Assembly: GCA_022925895.1 (NCBI GenBank)
Contig: JAKSYS010000383.1
Span: 1-58,638, forward strand
Length of the DNA stretch: 58,638 nucleotides
Direction of reading: 5' to 3'
Origin: Fragilaria crotonensis
Lineage: Eukaryota; Bacillariophyta; Fragilariophyceae; Fragilariales; Fragilariaceae
In this document: positions 1 to 10,841 of the stretch, piece by piece
Numbering within the stretch: the stretch's first letter is position 1
Layout of the letters: each line of letters starts with the position of its first letter
The notes under the pieces: generated by a model
What the model was told of the DNA's origin: nothing
The model's input: only the letters and a program-made list of their open reading frames with translations
Database searches by the model: none
Translations under genes and position numbers: made by a program

Positions 1-1967
1 TCGCGCAGACGCTTGACAACTTTCGCAAACTCAACCTCGCCGCCGTTTCTTGGCAAGGCAAGCTCCATATTGAGGTACGTGTCGTCAAATGTCAGGGGTG
101 AACCCGGCGTCGGCATCTGGTAGCATAGAATCGGAGACAGCATTCTCAAACTCATCTTGGAATTCCGGGTCATATTGGAGTGAGTCGCCCCATTGACCTG
201 GCGTTACTTTGCCTTCGTCATCCTCGATGAAGTAATCTTCTTGTCCAAGCCTTTCAGAGATAGACTTGTCATACGCCGTGATTCTATCTCTGTTCTCGTC
301 AGTCTGCAATTCGAGGTTCGTAGCCCGTTGCACTGTTGTCCTGGAGAGCACCTTGCCTTCCTTTGTCAAAATCCAAAAGGACATGAGCGTGCCGACTTTA
401 TGCGACACACCCAACCATCGACCGAGTTTGGTTTCACCGAGTCCTGCATTTTCTTTGTACCAAGCCCAGTCGTAGAACCCGAAGTCCAAGTACTCGGAGA
501 TGTCGACCGACTCTCCTGTTACTTTTTCCAGCGGGCATTTTCCTTCCAGACCGCGGGCTGAGTTTGAGGTGCGATTTTGAATCTCGCAAACCCACCTCAG
601 GCCATAATCCCAAAGCCTTTGGGGAACTTTCTTCCTCACCATGATACGATACCATTTCTTTCGGACTTCCCTGATCACTCCTTCCGCAAAGTTGTGGTTT
701 GGTCGTTCAGGTTCGGTGACGTGATAGTTGATTGAATATTTCCTCACGTTCTTCATAAATTCTGTTTTCTTGCCGCATTGTTCACGCGAGCCGTCAAACG
801 TCAAACGCTCCGGACGTCCGTAATCATGTATGAACTGTCGGAGCGCATCACCAGCCATCGACTTTGTTTCCATCGGATAAACGACGGCAAAGAAATCTTT
901 GGACGCGAAGACCTGGCCGTACCGATTGCCATCTAGCGACTTACATCGGCCGTCCATTGTATCACAATAGAATTGCCCCCGTAACAACGGTGTCTCGAAC
1001 ACTCGATCGGCTCTGTATCGTTGGCTAAGCGGCATTGTCGCTGATCTCGTTGCTAACTGGGTCGTGACCTTGATGGTGTTCTGTGCCTGAGACAATCCAA
1101 TGCACCACCTGTCACTCAACTCCTCGGCAGATACGCCGAGGTGACGCTCGTTTGAAACGAATGTTCGCCTCGTAGGCACATCATCGATAACATTGACACG
1201 GACTTCGGCAATAAGCCGTTCCACAATAGTGTCTGGGTTGAGCCCACATTCGCAAACGTCGATGCGACTATTCCGGGAACTGGATAATTCGTTTTCCATT
1301 CTTTGATGGCCATATTCCGGAAATTGAACTTCGTTGGGGTTCCAAGCTGCCTTGGAGCTGAGAGTGATATGACGACACTCCTGTAACTCACGTTCCGTTG
1401 GGGTATGAGTCGTAAGATAAATGGTCGTCCCCTCCGATTGCAAGGGTATCTTCACTGATTCTTCCTCTTCTTCGAGGTACATCCCTCTTTTGTCAAAGGG
1501 GTTGTCTTGAACCGTGACGCCATAGTGGCGCATTTGGTTTGGGTTTAGAAGGGAGTGTTCCAACACCTCCCCCATCCATAGTGCTTCGTTGAACACAAGG
1601 ATACAAGTCACCGGTGACTTGAGAAGTCCATGCGGTTGCTCCTGTTGCAATACTGACCTCTTTTATAGACTCGTAAGAATCGGTGTATGGTGATACGTCG
1701 CATTCTCTGCCGGTATGCGCAAGCACGATGCAATTACGTCCCAGTACAATTGTGTCAGCATGAGAATCCAACTCAAGCCTACTGTAAATTGTCTTTTCCT
1801 CTCGCGCGAGCCACCGTCCTTGACTTGAGCCGGCGAACGGATGAGACGTGTGCTGAAATGCCGCGGTGCAGCGAATTGTAAATGCTGAATCGCCGCACCA
1901 GCCATTCAAATATGCCGGTAACGATATGTGCCGCAAAGGCAACCCATGATGATACCGGCCCAAAGAG
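1..1967 (-). pseudogene. pol: pol of copia element A (protease, integrase), partial
   Basis: After the gag UGA the same frame continues (SWVA, then ISAHVSSVRR) with no Met before it breaks at about 1790. The aspartic protease motif LELDSHADT with GRECDVSPYTDSY lies in a neighbouring frame. Another break near 1640 leads to a 521-residue open stretch holding the integrase: a His/Cys-poor N-terminal region, then FYCDTMDGRCKSLDGNRYGQ, LTFDGSREQCGKK and NHNFAEGVIREVRKKW, the acidic catalytic core. A last break near 90 precedes a stretch matching element B that runs off the left edge. Reverse transcriptase and RNase H would lie outside the window. Confidence 0.87.
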
Positions 1968-3487
1968 TCAGTTCTTAGTCTTTGCCCTCTTCTGCTGGCG
2001 ACCGCCAAATGAATCACCAGCGTTGTCAGGCGTGCTATCATCGTCAGTACTTTCGTCTGTACCACCGGCATCCTTGGAAGACTTGAGTGATGCCAACGTC
2101 CTCTTGAGTTCCGCGACTTGGCCCTTGATTTCTTTGAGCTTCTTTGCGGAACCGACTTCTGACACCTTGCGTCCAGGCTTTCCACGCCCGCCCTTTGCCT
2201 TATTAGATATACGAGTATCCATCACAGTCTGCCTGTCTTCTTTGGACAACTGCTCCCAGTCAGAGTAAAACCCTGTCCAGATACTTCCGTCAGGCATGTG
2301 GATACCGTTCCTTTTGCCTGATTGGCCTCCTCCCCGGATCCTCTTGATTTCGCTGTCCTTCTTACCAGCGCGAGATCCGGTCGCAGACACTTTTCTTGGC
2401 GTGTGCTGGTCAGGGAGTTCAGAGACTTGGGCGGAAAGGTGATTGGCACATTCGGTAAACGAAATACCTTCGATTGCTGCACGAACTCGCAAAGCACCGA
2501 CGGCGTCTTGGGTTGTGGGTGTTCCACCTTCTTGAGGAGCATGCGAACTTTTGCCTGTTCGGAGACTTCCTCGTTTTCCTCTTCGAAGATGTTGAACATT
2601 CTCTGTAGTTTGTCGAGAAACGCAGAGAACTGCATTGCCCTTTCATTCTTGTAATACAGGTTGTCGCGAATCTTTTCAGCATCCGCGATGCGTCGGCTTG
2701 TTGCCTTCGCCGCTGTAGTGCTTACGGAGAGCGATCATGTCAGCTCTACCGCTTTGTTTGCGGGCCAATGGTTTGATCCATTGTTCCGCCGTCTCCGTCT
2801 GGAGGAAACTCTTCAATAGCTGATGTACTTTACGTGCATCGGCCTGAAAGATGGACCCTTCAGTGGAGAGCAGGCGATGGTTCGTTCGTTAAAGCTCTCG
2901 AACGTCCCGTTCCTGTCGACTTCTTCTTGTTCGCGCACGACGTATGAGAGAGGCACACCGTTAACACCCTGAATTGTCGAAAGATAGTTCACGAAAGCAG
3001 GCTCCCATTCGGGCCATTTCTTTTCGTCTTTGAACTTCCCCGGGTCGGCGGCCTTGCTCACAGTATCAGATTGTTCTTTTTCTACCTTCCTGACGTCTGC
3101 GCGTTGGAATGCTTCATCCAAAGCACGACAGAACAAGGCTGCATCACCACCATCCGCCAGAAATGTATCAAGGCTTGGTTCTTCGCTTACACGGCCAAAA
3201 TCTTGAACCCAGTGGATAAGTCCGATAAGGCGCTTGATGCGACGGACTCCGAAGATAAAGCGTCCGTCGTTGATGGTTCGGCGTCCATAGGATTCCGCTA
3301 GGTCGCGAATATCCTTTTCCTTCATGGATTCCAGGTCTACAAACGTAGTCAATCCTTCAGAGCGAAGGAGATCACGAGTCGCTTCGTTTTCAAACCCGAT
3401 CCAGAGTAGAACCATATCCATTGGATCGGCACCTATAACTGGTGGTTCGGCTGCAACTTCGTCTCCGGCAATCCCTACAATATCCAT
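1968..3487 (-). pseudogene. gag: gag of copia element A, frameshifted
   Basis: Starts at an ATG (3487) matching the start of the gag of element B. The first segment (to about 2855) carries the conserved stretches ESYGRRTINDGRFIFGVRR and AADPGKFKDEKKWPEWEPAF. Further pieces lie in other frames: a helical piece around 2450-2640, and a C-terminal piece from about 2490 to 1968 with MPDGSIWTGFYSDW, a Lys-rich helix and the ending DNAGDSFGG. At least two frame breaks (near 2855 and between 2640 and 2490) prevent one continuous product. No CCHC zinc knuckle is seen, as in element B. The terminal codon is TGA followed by CTC, and the downstream frame stays open into pol. Confidence 0.85.
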
Positions 3488-3757
3488 GTCTTTATTAATC
3501 TGCCATAGGATATGCAATAAGGGTTAGTTCAGTGCTGTAACAGCAACCTCAGAGAGGCTGTCGACACTTCTGTCAGACAATTCTCGGGCGTGACGAATAC
3601 GCTCTACCAGCGAGGAATGATCAGTTCCATCTCAGTTCTGGCTCACATGGACATTCGTCGATGTGCCATTAATGTGCGTGTCGGCTGACTTTCGTCAAGA
3701 CAACCATGTTGACAACGCTCATGACTCTTTATCATTACCAATGCCTCATTGTGCAAC

Positions 3758-3769
3758 TGGGTCTGATAA
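3758..3769 (-). other. Primer-binding site of element A
   Basis: The 12 bases TGGGTCTGATAA (+ strand) directly abut the LTR and are identical at the same place in element B (44437-44448). Read as tRNA sequence they resemble a 5-base anticodon stem arm plus a 7-base loop, so priming by an internal (half) tRNA, as known for copia-type elements, is likely. The tRNA itself is not identified. Confidence 0.6.
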
Positions 3770-3972
3770 ACCGTATAAATGTGGTGGGTAACAACGTTCC
3801 CCATCATTTAACTTACTAAAGTATCAAAAGCAATAGAACGCTTTCTCGATAAAAGAGTGAGCAATCGATCTTGCGATACGATTGTGCACCTGTCGCTTAT
3901 ATTACTCATGTGTGCCCCCACACATGTTACACTATGTATATACGTATGCTTCTATCATCCGATCATACTGGT
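3770..3972 (-). repeat. Probable 5' LTR of copia element A
   Basis: The segment next to the primer-binding site starts ACCGTATAAATG on the + strand and shares the block GGTAACAACGTTCC, and more loosely AAAAGAGTGAG and GATCTTGCGAT, with the LTR of element B. The outer end is placed at ACTGGT by analogy with the inverted termini of that LTR and could be off by tens of bases. The partner LTR lies outside the window. Confidence 0.5.
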
Positions 3973-4116
3973 AACGTACAGTGACCGTATGACAGTATTT
4001 CTTCGAGTCCACACTCCCACACTCCCACACTCCCCACGCACAACACACAACAACACTACAACAACGTATTGTGACTTGTGAGTCAATTTTTTACTCTCTG
4101 GTCACAAACTACCGCC

Positions 4117-6021
4117 ATGCCTTCCACAACGCATCGAGGCGGCTGGTCCACATCCATCTGCGACCTGTTTGCGAATTCAAGACAGAGAAGCAGCTGTTGT
4201 GCTCTTGCTTGTTGCGGGTTGCTCTTGTCGGATCGAAACGCGCATCTTATCCTCGATGATCAACGTCCATCCTGGTGGAAGCGCTTCTGTTGGAATATTG
4301 GAATGCCAGTTGGGATATTGTTATTTCTCAATATCTTGGAAACGTTTCTGGCGCAAGATGATACTTTGGTGATATGGGACCTATCGATTGCATGGACGAT
4401 GATCATTATTGTCCTATTACTATTGTACCGCGCCAAATTCGAACGCACACGAGTACGTCGAGCGGTAATGAAAATGTTGTTTGAGAAACGAGCTGGTGGC
4501 AGCGGAGGTACCGATGATCTCTTCGTCGCGTCTGCTGATACGCATCTCCAGCTTCATGCCCATGATATTCGCAGGGCACGCAACGTGTTCTTGCTATCCC
4601 AAAGACGTTGCCTACGTCATGGCGACAGCACGAGACGACGATGCCGACGAGCAGCTTGAAACAACAACTTCAAGACGTGATCTATGTACACATATCTGGA
4701 ATTCGTTGCGATGCCTCTGCTGTGGATGGCTTTGCGGATGCTGGTGCCAATTTTGTGGAATGTGTGCTATTGCTCAAGAAGATCGAGAGCTTCAGCTCAT
4801 GCTGGACAAACGACAGCTCCAAATCGACTACATCACCTTTCAACCCTACGACGATTATTATCCAGCTATACATGCACTTCGTACTGCCAAGGATGGATCG
4901 CTGATTCGACACTGGCGCGCCCTATCTTTTCTGTCGTATAATCTTGTCAAGATTCTAGTTTCCTGCCTGGTGGTCCTCACAATTGTCGCCCTGCTTCAGG
5001 TAGATCCAAAATTTCAAATTCAGAATCTCGTCATCGTCTTGGCAACCTTCACTCAAGCGTTCGCTATTCTCTATTTTTGCCATTGGCAATGGAATCGATT
5101 TGATTTGAGCATCGATGCACTGGTCAAGTACTTTGCTTCCGGCTTTGTCCTGTGCACCTTCTTGGCGATTTTGTATGAAGTCTTGATCAGTTGGGTACTT
5201 GGAATCATCTCCTATGCCATCGTGGTCGTGGGTATTTCCAACGACGTGACTTCGGCTACGTCACCCGAGCAAGTGAAACAAGCGGCGGCGGATTTTGCAA
5301 AAGAACATGTTGGAATTTTTGCCGTCTTTGTTTTCCTTAATGCCTTTGTTGTGGCGGCGTTGGTGGAAGAGATGTGCAAGTACTTTGGATATTGGATGGT
5401 AGAAACACCTGATCTACTCGATTCCGACGAGGTAGTCATTGAGGCAACAGATGAATCCTCGTCGCAGCAACGTACGCTAGCAAATACCAAGCGATCTCGT
5501 GTTTCTCACGGCGCTGGTATTACCGTCGCCATGGTTGCAGTCGCAGCGGGCTTTGCTTGTTCGGAAAACTTGCTCTACGTCTTCATCTACACTCCTCCGA
5601 TCGTATCAAATGAGATTGCCACTCTTGTGGCGCGGTCCATGTTCCCGATACATCCTCTCTGCGCCGCAATCCAATCGATAGGTGTTGTCCGGAGAGACGT
5701 GGAGAAGAATCTGTTTTGGCAGCTGGGATGGATCTTGCTGCCTGCCATTGTACTGCATGGCGCATTTGATTTTGTGCTCATGTTTTTGGAACTTTTGGAG
5801 AGTTCTAACAAATCTGACCCGACCAATGGCGGCAGTGCGACTCCAGTACGGACGATGCTGCGTTCTTCGATATGGGTCAAGGCGATTCGCTGCCATTAAT
5901 TCTTTCCGTCTCCATGGTTATTGTAGGGCTCTTATACTTCGGATGCGAGAGTCAGAGCCAGAGAAACAGATTGGAGGCATTGGACGCGGCAGGGCAAACA
6001 GATACCGAAAATTTAGTGTAG
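4117..6021 (+). CDS. PrsW-like intramembrane protease (two frame breaks)
   Basis: A multi-pass membrane protein. The four conserved blocks of the PrsW/CPBP glutamic-protease clan are visible: VEEMCKY (Glu-Glu pair), GFACSENLLYV, HPLCAAIQSIG, and LHGAFDF (His and Asp) near the C-terminus. About two helices precede a Cys-rich stretch (CLCCGWLCGCWCQFCGMC) and roughly six more follow. The start is the ATG at 4117 in a good context (CCGCCATG). The N-terminal part (to about 4580) and the last helix with its charged tail (about 5865-6021, ending TENLV) share one frame; the middle is in another (+1, then -1). No fitting intron was found, so these are assembly indels or a gene decaying. PrsW cleaves membrane anti-sigma factors in Bacillus; the substrate here is unknown. 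The class is well supported, intactness is not. Confidence 0.75.
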
Positions 6022-6366
6022 CGGTGCTGTGAGTCAATCAGATAGCCGCTGTGAGAGGGGTTCGCTAAACCTTCCTATTGAGCATTTAAAAGGGTGATCC
6101 ATTCATTTTAAGACTGCATAAATAAGACTACTGATAAAATAGTGTTGGGAGCGCGGACGACCAAATGCGTAGATAGAAATCACGATTGCCGCCGAACTAC
6201 ACGACACGCAAAGTTCGAACTTCGTCCGTGCATCGTTGATGGCGGATTGGTTGTGAGCCAATTCAGTTCAACCAGCCTCGCGTGGGAGGGGAGGTCGGCA
6301 TGCTAGGAACTAGATGACGCGCAGGGTCGACGTATTTACCAGGTGTTAGGCGCCAGACAGAAAATT
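6022..6366. other. Convergent intergenic spacer
   Basis: Separates the 3' ends of the PrsW-like gene and the SMG7-like gene. No reading frame, RNA gene or repeat was recognised. Confidence 0.6.
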
Positions 6367-8661
6367 TCACTTGGCGCCGGTTAGGAAGGGATTTTTCGAA
6401 AGGGGTTGATTCGCATCGTCACACCAAAGGCTCTGAAGAAGTGACGAATCCAAGAACCCCATGGTTTCGTCGTGATCCAAATAGTCGTTGGGATCCACAT
6501 GGGTCTGCGATGTTGTCGATGAATAATACTCTGTTACTGGCTGCATAAATGGATTGGAGGTCGGCTGCCGCGACAAAAAGTCCCAAGCTGGTGGATACGT
6601 CGTCGCGTTATTTTCCGTCCGTGGCGCAAAGCCAGGCGGAGGCGGAAGACCAGGAGGAGCCCGTAGACCGGGATGAGGTGCCAAAGGTGGAAATGAAGTG
6701 GTCGACGGGGTTACGTTCGAGACTGCAGGTGCAACATCTAATTGAGTTGGAAACTCAGGATCACCTGCCAATGGAATCACCTGAGCCACAGGCGCCAACG
6801 AGATGCGATCGGTACCTGCTATGATGTTGTCCTCATCAATCGGATCAGTCGATAACTCAACGATAGGGTCCGCATCCTTGGGGGTATCGGTGGCGGCCAT
6901 GCTAAGCAGCAACGCACCAGGAACCAACAAAGCAGGCCCACCACCATGTTCGGGAGCTTTGTAAAGAAGCATATCAGGCTCTGGGGCGATTTGTGCTTCC
7001 ATTGAAGGTTCATCGAAATCAACTGGGGCACCATCATCAGAATCATCGGGATCACACTCAACTTCTCCTTGCTCTCCAGCAAAAAGATAGGTACCATCCA
7101 TGTCGTTAGTCACCTTAGGAGAACCATCAACGATGGTGAGAAAATGAGCAAGCTTGATTCGATTATCCAACAGATTTCCCGCACTTTCCGCGACTTGTTT
7201 CTTCGACGATGATGAAGCCACATCTTGAAGGAGTGGGAGAATCTCCTTGGCGTCTTCAATCGAAAGGAATTGTTGAGGCTTGTCAATGAAGGTTTCGAAC
7301 GGAGTAAATCCGATCAAATCGCCGTATTCCCTTGGAAGTTTGCCTCTGATGTCGGCATCTTTCAACCTGAATGCGTGAGTCAGATTCTTGACGTTATTGG
7401 CAAGCTCGCAAATCTTGGTCCAAAATACGGTTTCGGCATCCGCGCATTCGTCACTGCACGACTCGAAATGCGACACATAATCACACGTCAAGAGGAGTGG
7501 CGACACGCCTCGAATCGACGAGGGATTTTCGGGGACAACCTCTACCATCTTGCTGATGGCATGCAACACACGTTGTGCCAGAGCAGTTCCAAAGCGCCAG
7601 ACAAGAACCTTGGTCATGGGGACATCGAACTGACTGACAGTGAACGCATTAATCACCACCATCCGACAAAGCAGTGTGTCAGAGAGTCCATTGTTAGACA
7701 AGAATGATTCGAGATTGGAAATGACATAGTCCATATTTTCGACGATCGTTTTTCTTGCCGCTTGTCCGATGACATCAGGGTTTGCCATATCCCGAAGACG
7801 CTGCTGCAAGTCGACGAAGCTAGCCGCAAAACGCTTGCTGGCTGCGGATTTGCGTGCCCTCGCCAAGTCTGCACCAGCCTTCTTTGCAGGCGTCACCACG
7901 GAGCCTTCAGGATTATCGATGAGCCATTTTCGGTTCGACTGATACAAGCGCTCTACGTTGGAGAGCGATGTTTCAAAAGGCTTTGTAGAGGCTCTAATGG
8001 ATCGCGCATACCAGTAAAGCGCGTTGCAAGAGGAGTCCTTAAGTTGCTCCAAGACGGCCAGTTGATTGTACGGATTACCCTGTCCTGGCGCCAACATGGC
8101 GGCCCGTTCATAATGGCCTGCCGCTTGTTGAAACATTTCTCGATAGCGATTAAGATCACCGAGGTAGATTTCAAATCGATGCAAAATCGCAACAACGGCC
8201 TCCTTTCCACGCTCATCCAAATCATCTTGAGAGAGATCATAGCTCTGGCTGCCTTCCACCGACGCATCCAACGGCGCCACGAGGGAGACATAAAACTTGA
8301 CAAGGTATCCATAGAGGTCAATAGCTTCCTGAAGAAACCGATGAAAGCTATTCAGCGCTTGCGGCACAGAGCCTGGATTCTTGCGCTTCCGACGAGATAT
8401 TTCCTTCCGTTCTTCTCCAATGCGCTGATAGAAACAATTGCGCCAGAGTCGATCCAGCACATTGTGTTCCAACGAAAAGGCCGGATTGCGCAACAAACAC
8501 TCGGAATACAACTCACAGAGTCGAATGCGAACCTGAGGATCCTGGCCGCGCGCAGTTTCGAGGTCGCTTTCCAAGCGTTGAATGGAGTTGAGCTTTTCCT
8601 GCAAAAAAGTTGGATCAAAGTAGTTCCCGCTGCTCAACGAGTCTTGCGATGGAGGAGCCAT
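6367..8661 (-). CDS. SMG7: SMG7/EST1-like protein, nonsense-mediated decay
   Basis: 764 residues, one exon, start ATG at 8661 (MAPPSQ). Residues about 20-170 look like the EST1 N-terminal 14-3-3-like region (LYSECLLRNPAF, LWRNCFYQRIGEERKE, SFHRFLQEAIDLYGYLVKFY). Residues about 175-260 carry the hallmark TPR block of the family (HYERAAMLAPGQGNPYNQLA, then ALYWYARSIRASTKPFE). A helical domain follows to about residue 500. The tail is acidic, then Pro-rich (PPGLPPPPGFAP). There is no PIN nuclease domain, which argues for SMG7 rather than SMG6. By family knowledge it would bind phosphorylated UPF1 and promote mRNA decay in the cytoplasm. SMG5 or a telomerase-linked EST1 role cannot be excluded. 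Confidence 0.82.
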   Translation of the reverse strand: MAPPSQDSLSSGNYFDPTFLQEKLNSIQRLESDLETARGQDPQVRIRLCELYSECLLRNPAFSLEHNVLDRLWRNCFYQRIGEERKEISRRKRKNPGSVPQALNSFHRFLQEAIDLYGYLVKFYVSLVAPLDASVEGSQSYDLSQDDLDERGKEAVVAILHRFEIYLGDLNRYREMFQQAAGHYERAAMLAPGQGNPYNQLAVLEQLKDSSCNALYWYARSIRASTKPFETSLSNVERLYQSNRKWLIDNPEGSVVTPAKKAGADLARARKSAASKRFAASFVDLQQRLRDMANPDVIGQAARKTIVENMDYVISNLESFLSNNGLSDTLLCRMVVINAFTVSQFDVPMTKVLVWRFGTALAQRVLHAISKMVEVVPENPSSIRGVSPLLLTCDYVSHFESCSDECADAETVFWTKICELANNVKNLTHAFRLKDADIRGKLPREYGDLIGFTPFETFIDKPQQFLSIEDAKEILPLLQDVASSSSKKQVAESAGNLLDNRIKLAHFLTIVDGSPKVTNDMDGTYLFAGEQGEVECDPDDSDDGAPVDFDEPSMEAQIAPEPDMLLYKAPEHGGGPALLVPGALLLSMAATDTPKDADPIVELSTDPIDEDNIIAGTDRISLAPVAQVIPLAGDPEFPTQLDVAPAVSNVTPSTTSFPPLAPHPGLRAPPGLPPPPGFAPRTENNATTYPPAWDFLSRQPTSNPFMQPVTEYYSSTTSQTHVDPNDYLDHDETMGFLDSSLLQSLWCDDANQPLSKNPFLTGAK

Positions 8662-9732
8662 GATGGAAGATTCGCACTTCCAACTTCGAAAAATGAGTTC
8701 CAGCGAGCGAAATCCAGGAGTACTGAATGACTACAGTAGTTTGCAACCCTTTCTGGTCAAACGGGAATTGAACAAGAGACTACAATCGTCTCCAAACAAC
8801 GTATGATGGTGCGATTGAGGGTAGACAGCATTGAAAGCTTTCTAGGATTGCAAACTTTGGAAAGTACCAACGATGAGGGTTCGACCGTGAAACCGTTTTA
8901 TCCCATTCAAGCGTCGTCTCTACAAGCGTACAATACTCCCTTGTACATTGTACCAGGACCACGTTTACGAATGCATACCTCATACATGTTGCAATATATC
9001 TCGAGCATACATCTGTATTGCCGGTATGTACTCCGATTACCTGGAGTTCCTGGTACAAGTACTACCGGTAGTACCTGGTACCTGGTACTGAGAGTCGTAT
9101 TACTCTGCTAGAAGGGTCGACTGACAGGCGATCCTCTTCCACTGCACGTATAGCAAGCATTGCGTGCGGCTGAGAGCATGTACCTGTATTCAAGATTCAA
9201 GATAGCAGCATCCCCACACTTGCAGTACAATACCCGTATGTCATACCTGGTACTCGTACTGGAGTACAGTATAGTGTCCCAGACGCAGCAAAACATCCAT
9301 GAATAGAATGTTGAAACTACTAGTGTTGTAGAGCACGACTGTACAGTAAAGTAACAGATCCCGTAGTCTAGCTTGCTAGAGTGGTTCGATTTCAGTAAAC
9401 CAGATTTTAAATTAATATGAGTTCATCATCCGATGCGCTCAATCTCATAATCCAATCGCTGATTCTCCCTTTGCCATTCGTGATCGTGCACACACCCGTG
9501 TTCTCCATCGCTGTTAATGCTGCAATGATTCGTCTTCATTGCATTGACGTTTCCGATCCCAACTCCATCAATGGTCTCATCGTATCCGTTGTTCCCGATG
9601 GATCGCTTTACAGTCGCCACTTTCTCATGTCGCGGTTCCTTTATTTTGTGCGCGACCTTCGTCCATCCACTGCCTGTCCACAGTTCGGCTTCAACGATAT
9701 TCAACATAGAAGTGGACACGGGAAGCCATTTG
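8662..9732. other. Intergenic, GTAC-rich repeats
   Basis: Divergent promoter region between the SMG7-like and FkbM-like genes. The part 9040-9270 is packed with GTAC-centred words (AAGTACTACCGGTAGTACC, GGTACCTGGTACTG). An upstream in-frame ATG for the FkbM-like gene lies at 9571. No gene or structured RNA was recognised. Confidence 0.5.
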
Positions 9733-10841
9733 ATGAGCAGGACGAATGTCATGGCGAGGGCTAACGGAATTGTCCTATTGCTCATATTGCTTCTTGGCGG
9801 AGCGATAGTCATTTCATCAATATTCAGCCTGTCGGATCTGCCTGGATTCTCCGTCATGGGCATAGCAGCCTTGACCTCAACCACGGTAGGGAAAAATTCG
9901 AACACAATCAGTCGTGAGGTACTTAGGGAGATATTTGAGGAGGTGGTTGAGAGAGAGGTTCGTTTCAATCACTGGAATTTAGGTTGCAGCGACCTCACCA
10001 TCCTGGCACCGTATTTCAGAGCCATTTCAGACAAGTACTTTTTCGAGGGCAAAGGGAACACCCGCCTCATATTTGGCACTTTTCACAAGATTGTTGTTGG
10101 CATGTGCTGGATTTTTGCTGTTCCCTTTAAGCTCATTTCTGTCGAGCCGTCCCCGCAAGTGTTTTGTGAGCTAGACGACCTAGCAAGAGAGAAGAAGTGG
10201 GAATTACCCGCTCAAGAGATGCGTCGTCTCAACGTTGCTCTCTCGGACAAAACTGGCTATTTCACATTTAGAGACCCTGGTCACGAGGGCGGGGTTCTGT
10301 TGGATGGCACTGACGAGGAACTTGGTCCCATGACAGCTGATTTTCTTCAAAATGTCACCAAGTGCGTCATGTCAAAAGAAACCAACCACACACTTGACAA
10401 TAACAGAATCACTGTCGTGCCCACCTTCACGATGGACTTCCTTGTTTCGTCATTGAAAGACCTCAATATCTTCCAACAAAATGATGATATCTTTGTCCTT
10501 AAAATTGATACAGAGGATCATGACGTGAATGTTTTGCGGGGCGCAAAGCAACTGCTCCGGGAAAGCGCATAACCTTTGTGGTATTTGAGACTTATACAAA
10601 TGCACTGACCAAACAGGTGGCTGAGCTTATGGGAACAAATGGCTATCTTTGCTTCATAATCTCACCAGCAATGCTCCTTCCGATTCATACGGAGGATTGG
10701 TGGTACAGTCACTTGGAAAGAACCCTTTCGTGGTGGGGAAATGGCGTTTGTGGCATTCGTGGCAGCAAGAGTTTGGGCATGCTCTGGCGTATGTTCCACA
10801 GTGACAACAGTAGCCTTGTCAATGCCTACGAGCTTCTCTAG
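9733..10841 (+). CDS. FkbM-type methyltransferase, membrane-anchored (one frameshift)
   Basis: Starts at an ATG at 9733 (MSRTNVMARAN), followed at once by one hydrophobic segment (GIVLLLILLLGGAIVISSIF), so a type II membrane protein of the endomembrane system is expected. The SAM-dependent FkbM fold is recognised from LISVEPSPQVFCEL, LNVALSDKTGYFTF, and above all VLKIDTEDHDVNVLRGAKQLL followed by ITFVVFETY. These last two blocks are normally contiguous, but here a one-base loss near 10562 puts an early stop between them. The second frame ends at 10841. An alternative start at 9571 would add 54 residues without clear features. Family members often methylate sugars; the acceptor here is unknown. 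Confidence 0.72.

Larger units (their letters stand above)
1..3972 (-). mobile_element. Copia element A, decayed and cut by window edge
   Basis: A Ty1/copia-type LTR retrotransposon on the minus strand: a probable 5' LTR (3770-3972), an adjoining primer-binding site, gag, then protease and integrase of pol. The window ends before reverse transcriptase. The same domain order, a closely similar gag and the same gag-pol junction occur in element B (38163-44670), but the sequence is clearly divergent, so the two are related families rather than recent copies. At least five reading-frame breaks occur in about 3.5 kb, more than in the nearby genes, which suggests real decay as well as possible assembly errors. 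Confidence 0.88.

Noticed and set aside
7762-8730. 322-codon open frame on the plus strand
   Set aside because: It is the mirror of the SMG7-like gene, whose protein has clear family motifs; the plus frame has none.
9361-9400. Possible tRNA B-box (GGTTCGATTTC)
   Set aside because: No cloverleaf can be drawn from the flanks and the match to the consensus is imperfect.
9426-9968. 180-codon open frame on the minus strand
   Set aside because: Overlaps the FkbM-like gene on the opposite strand and shows no recognisable motif.
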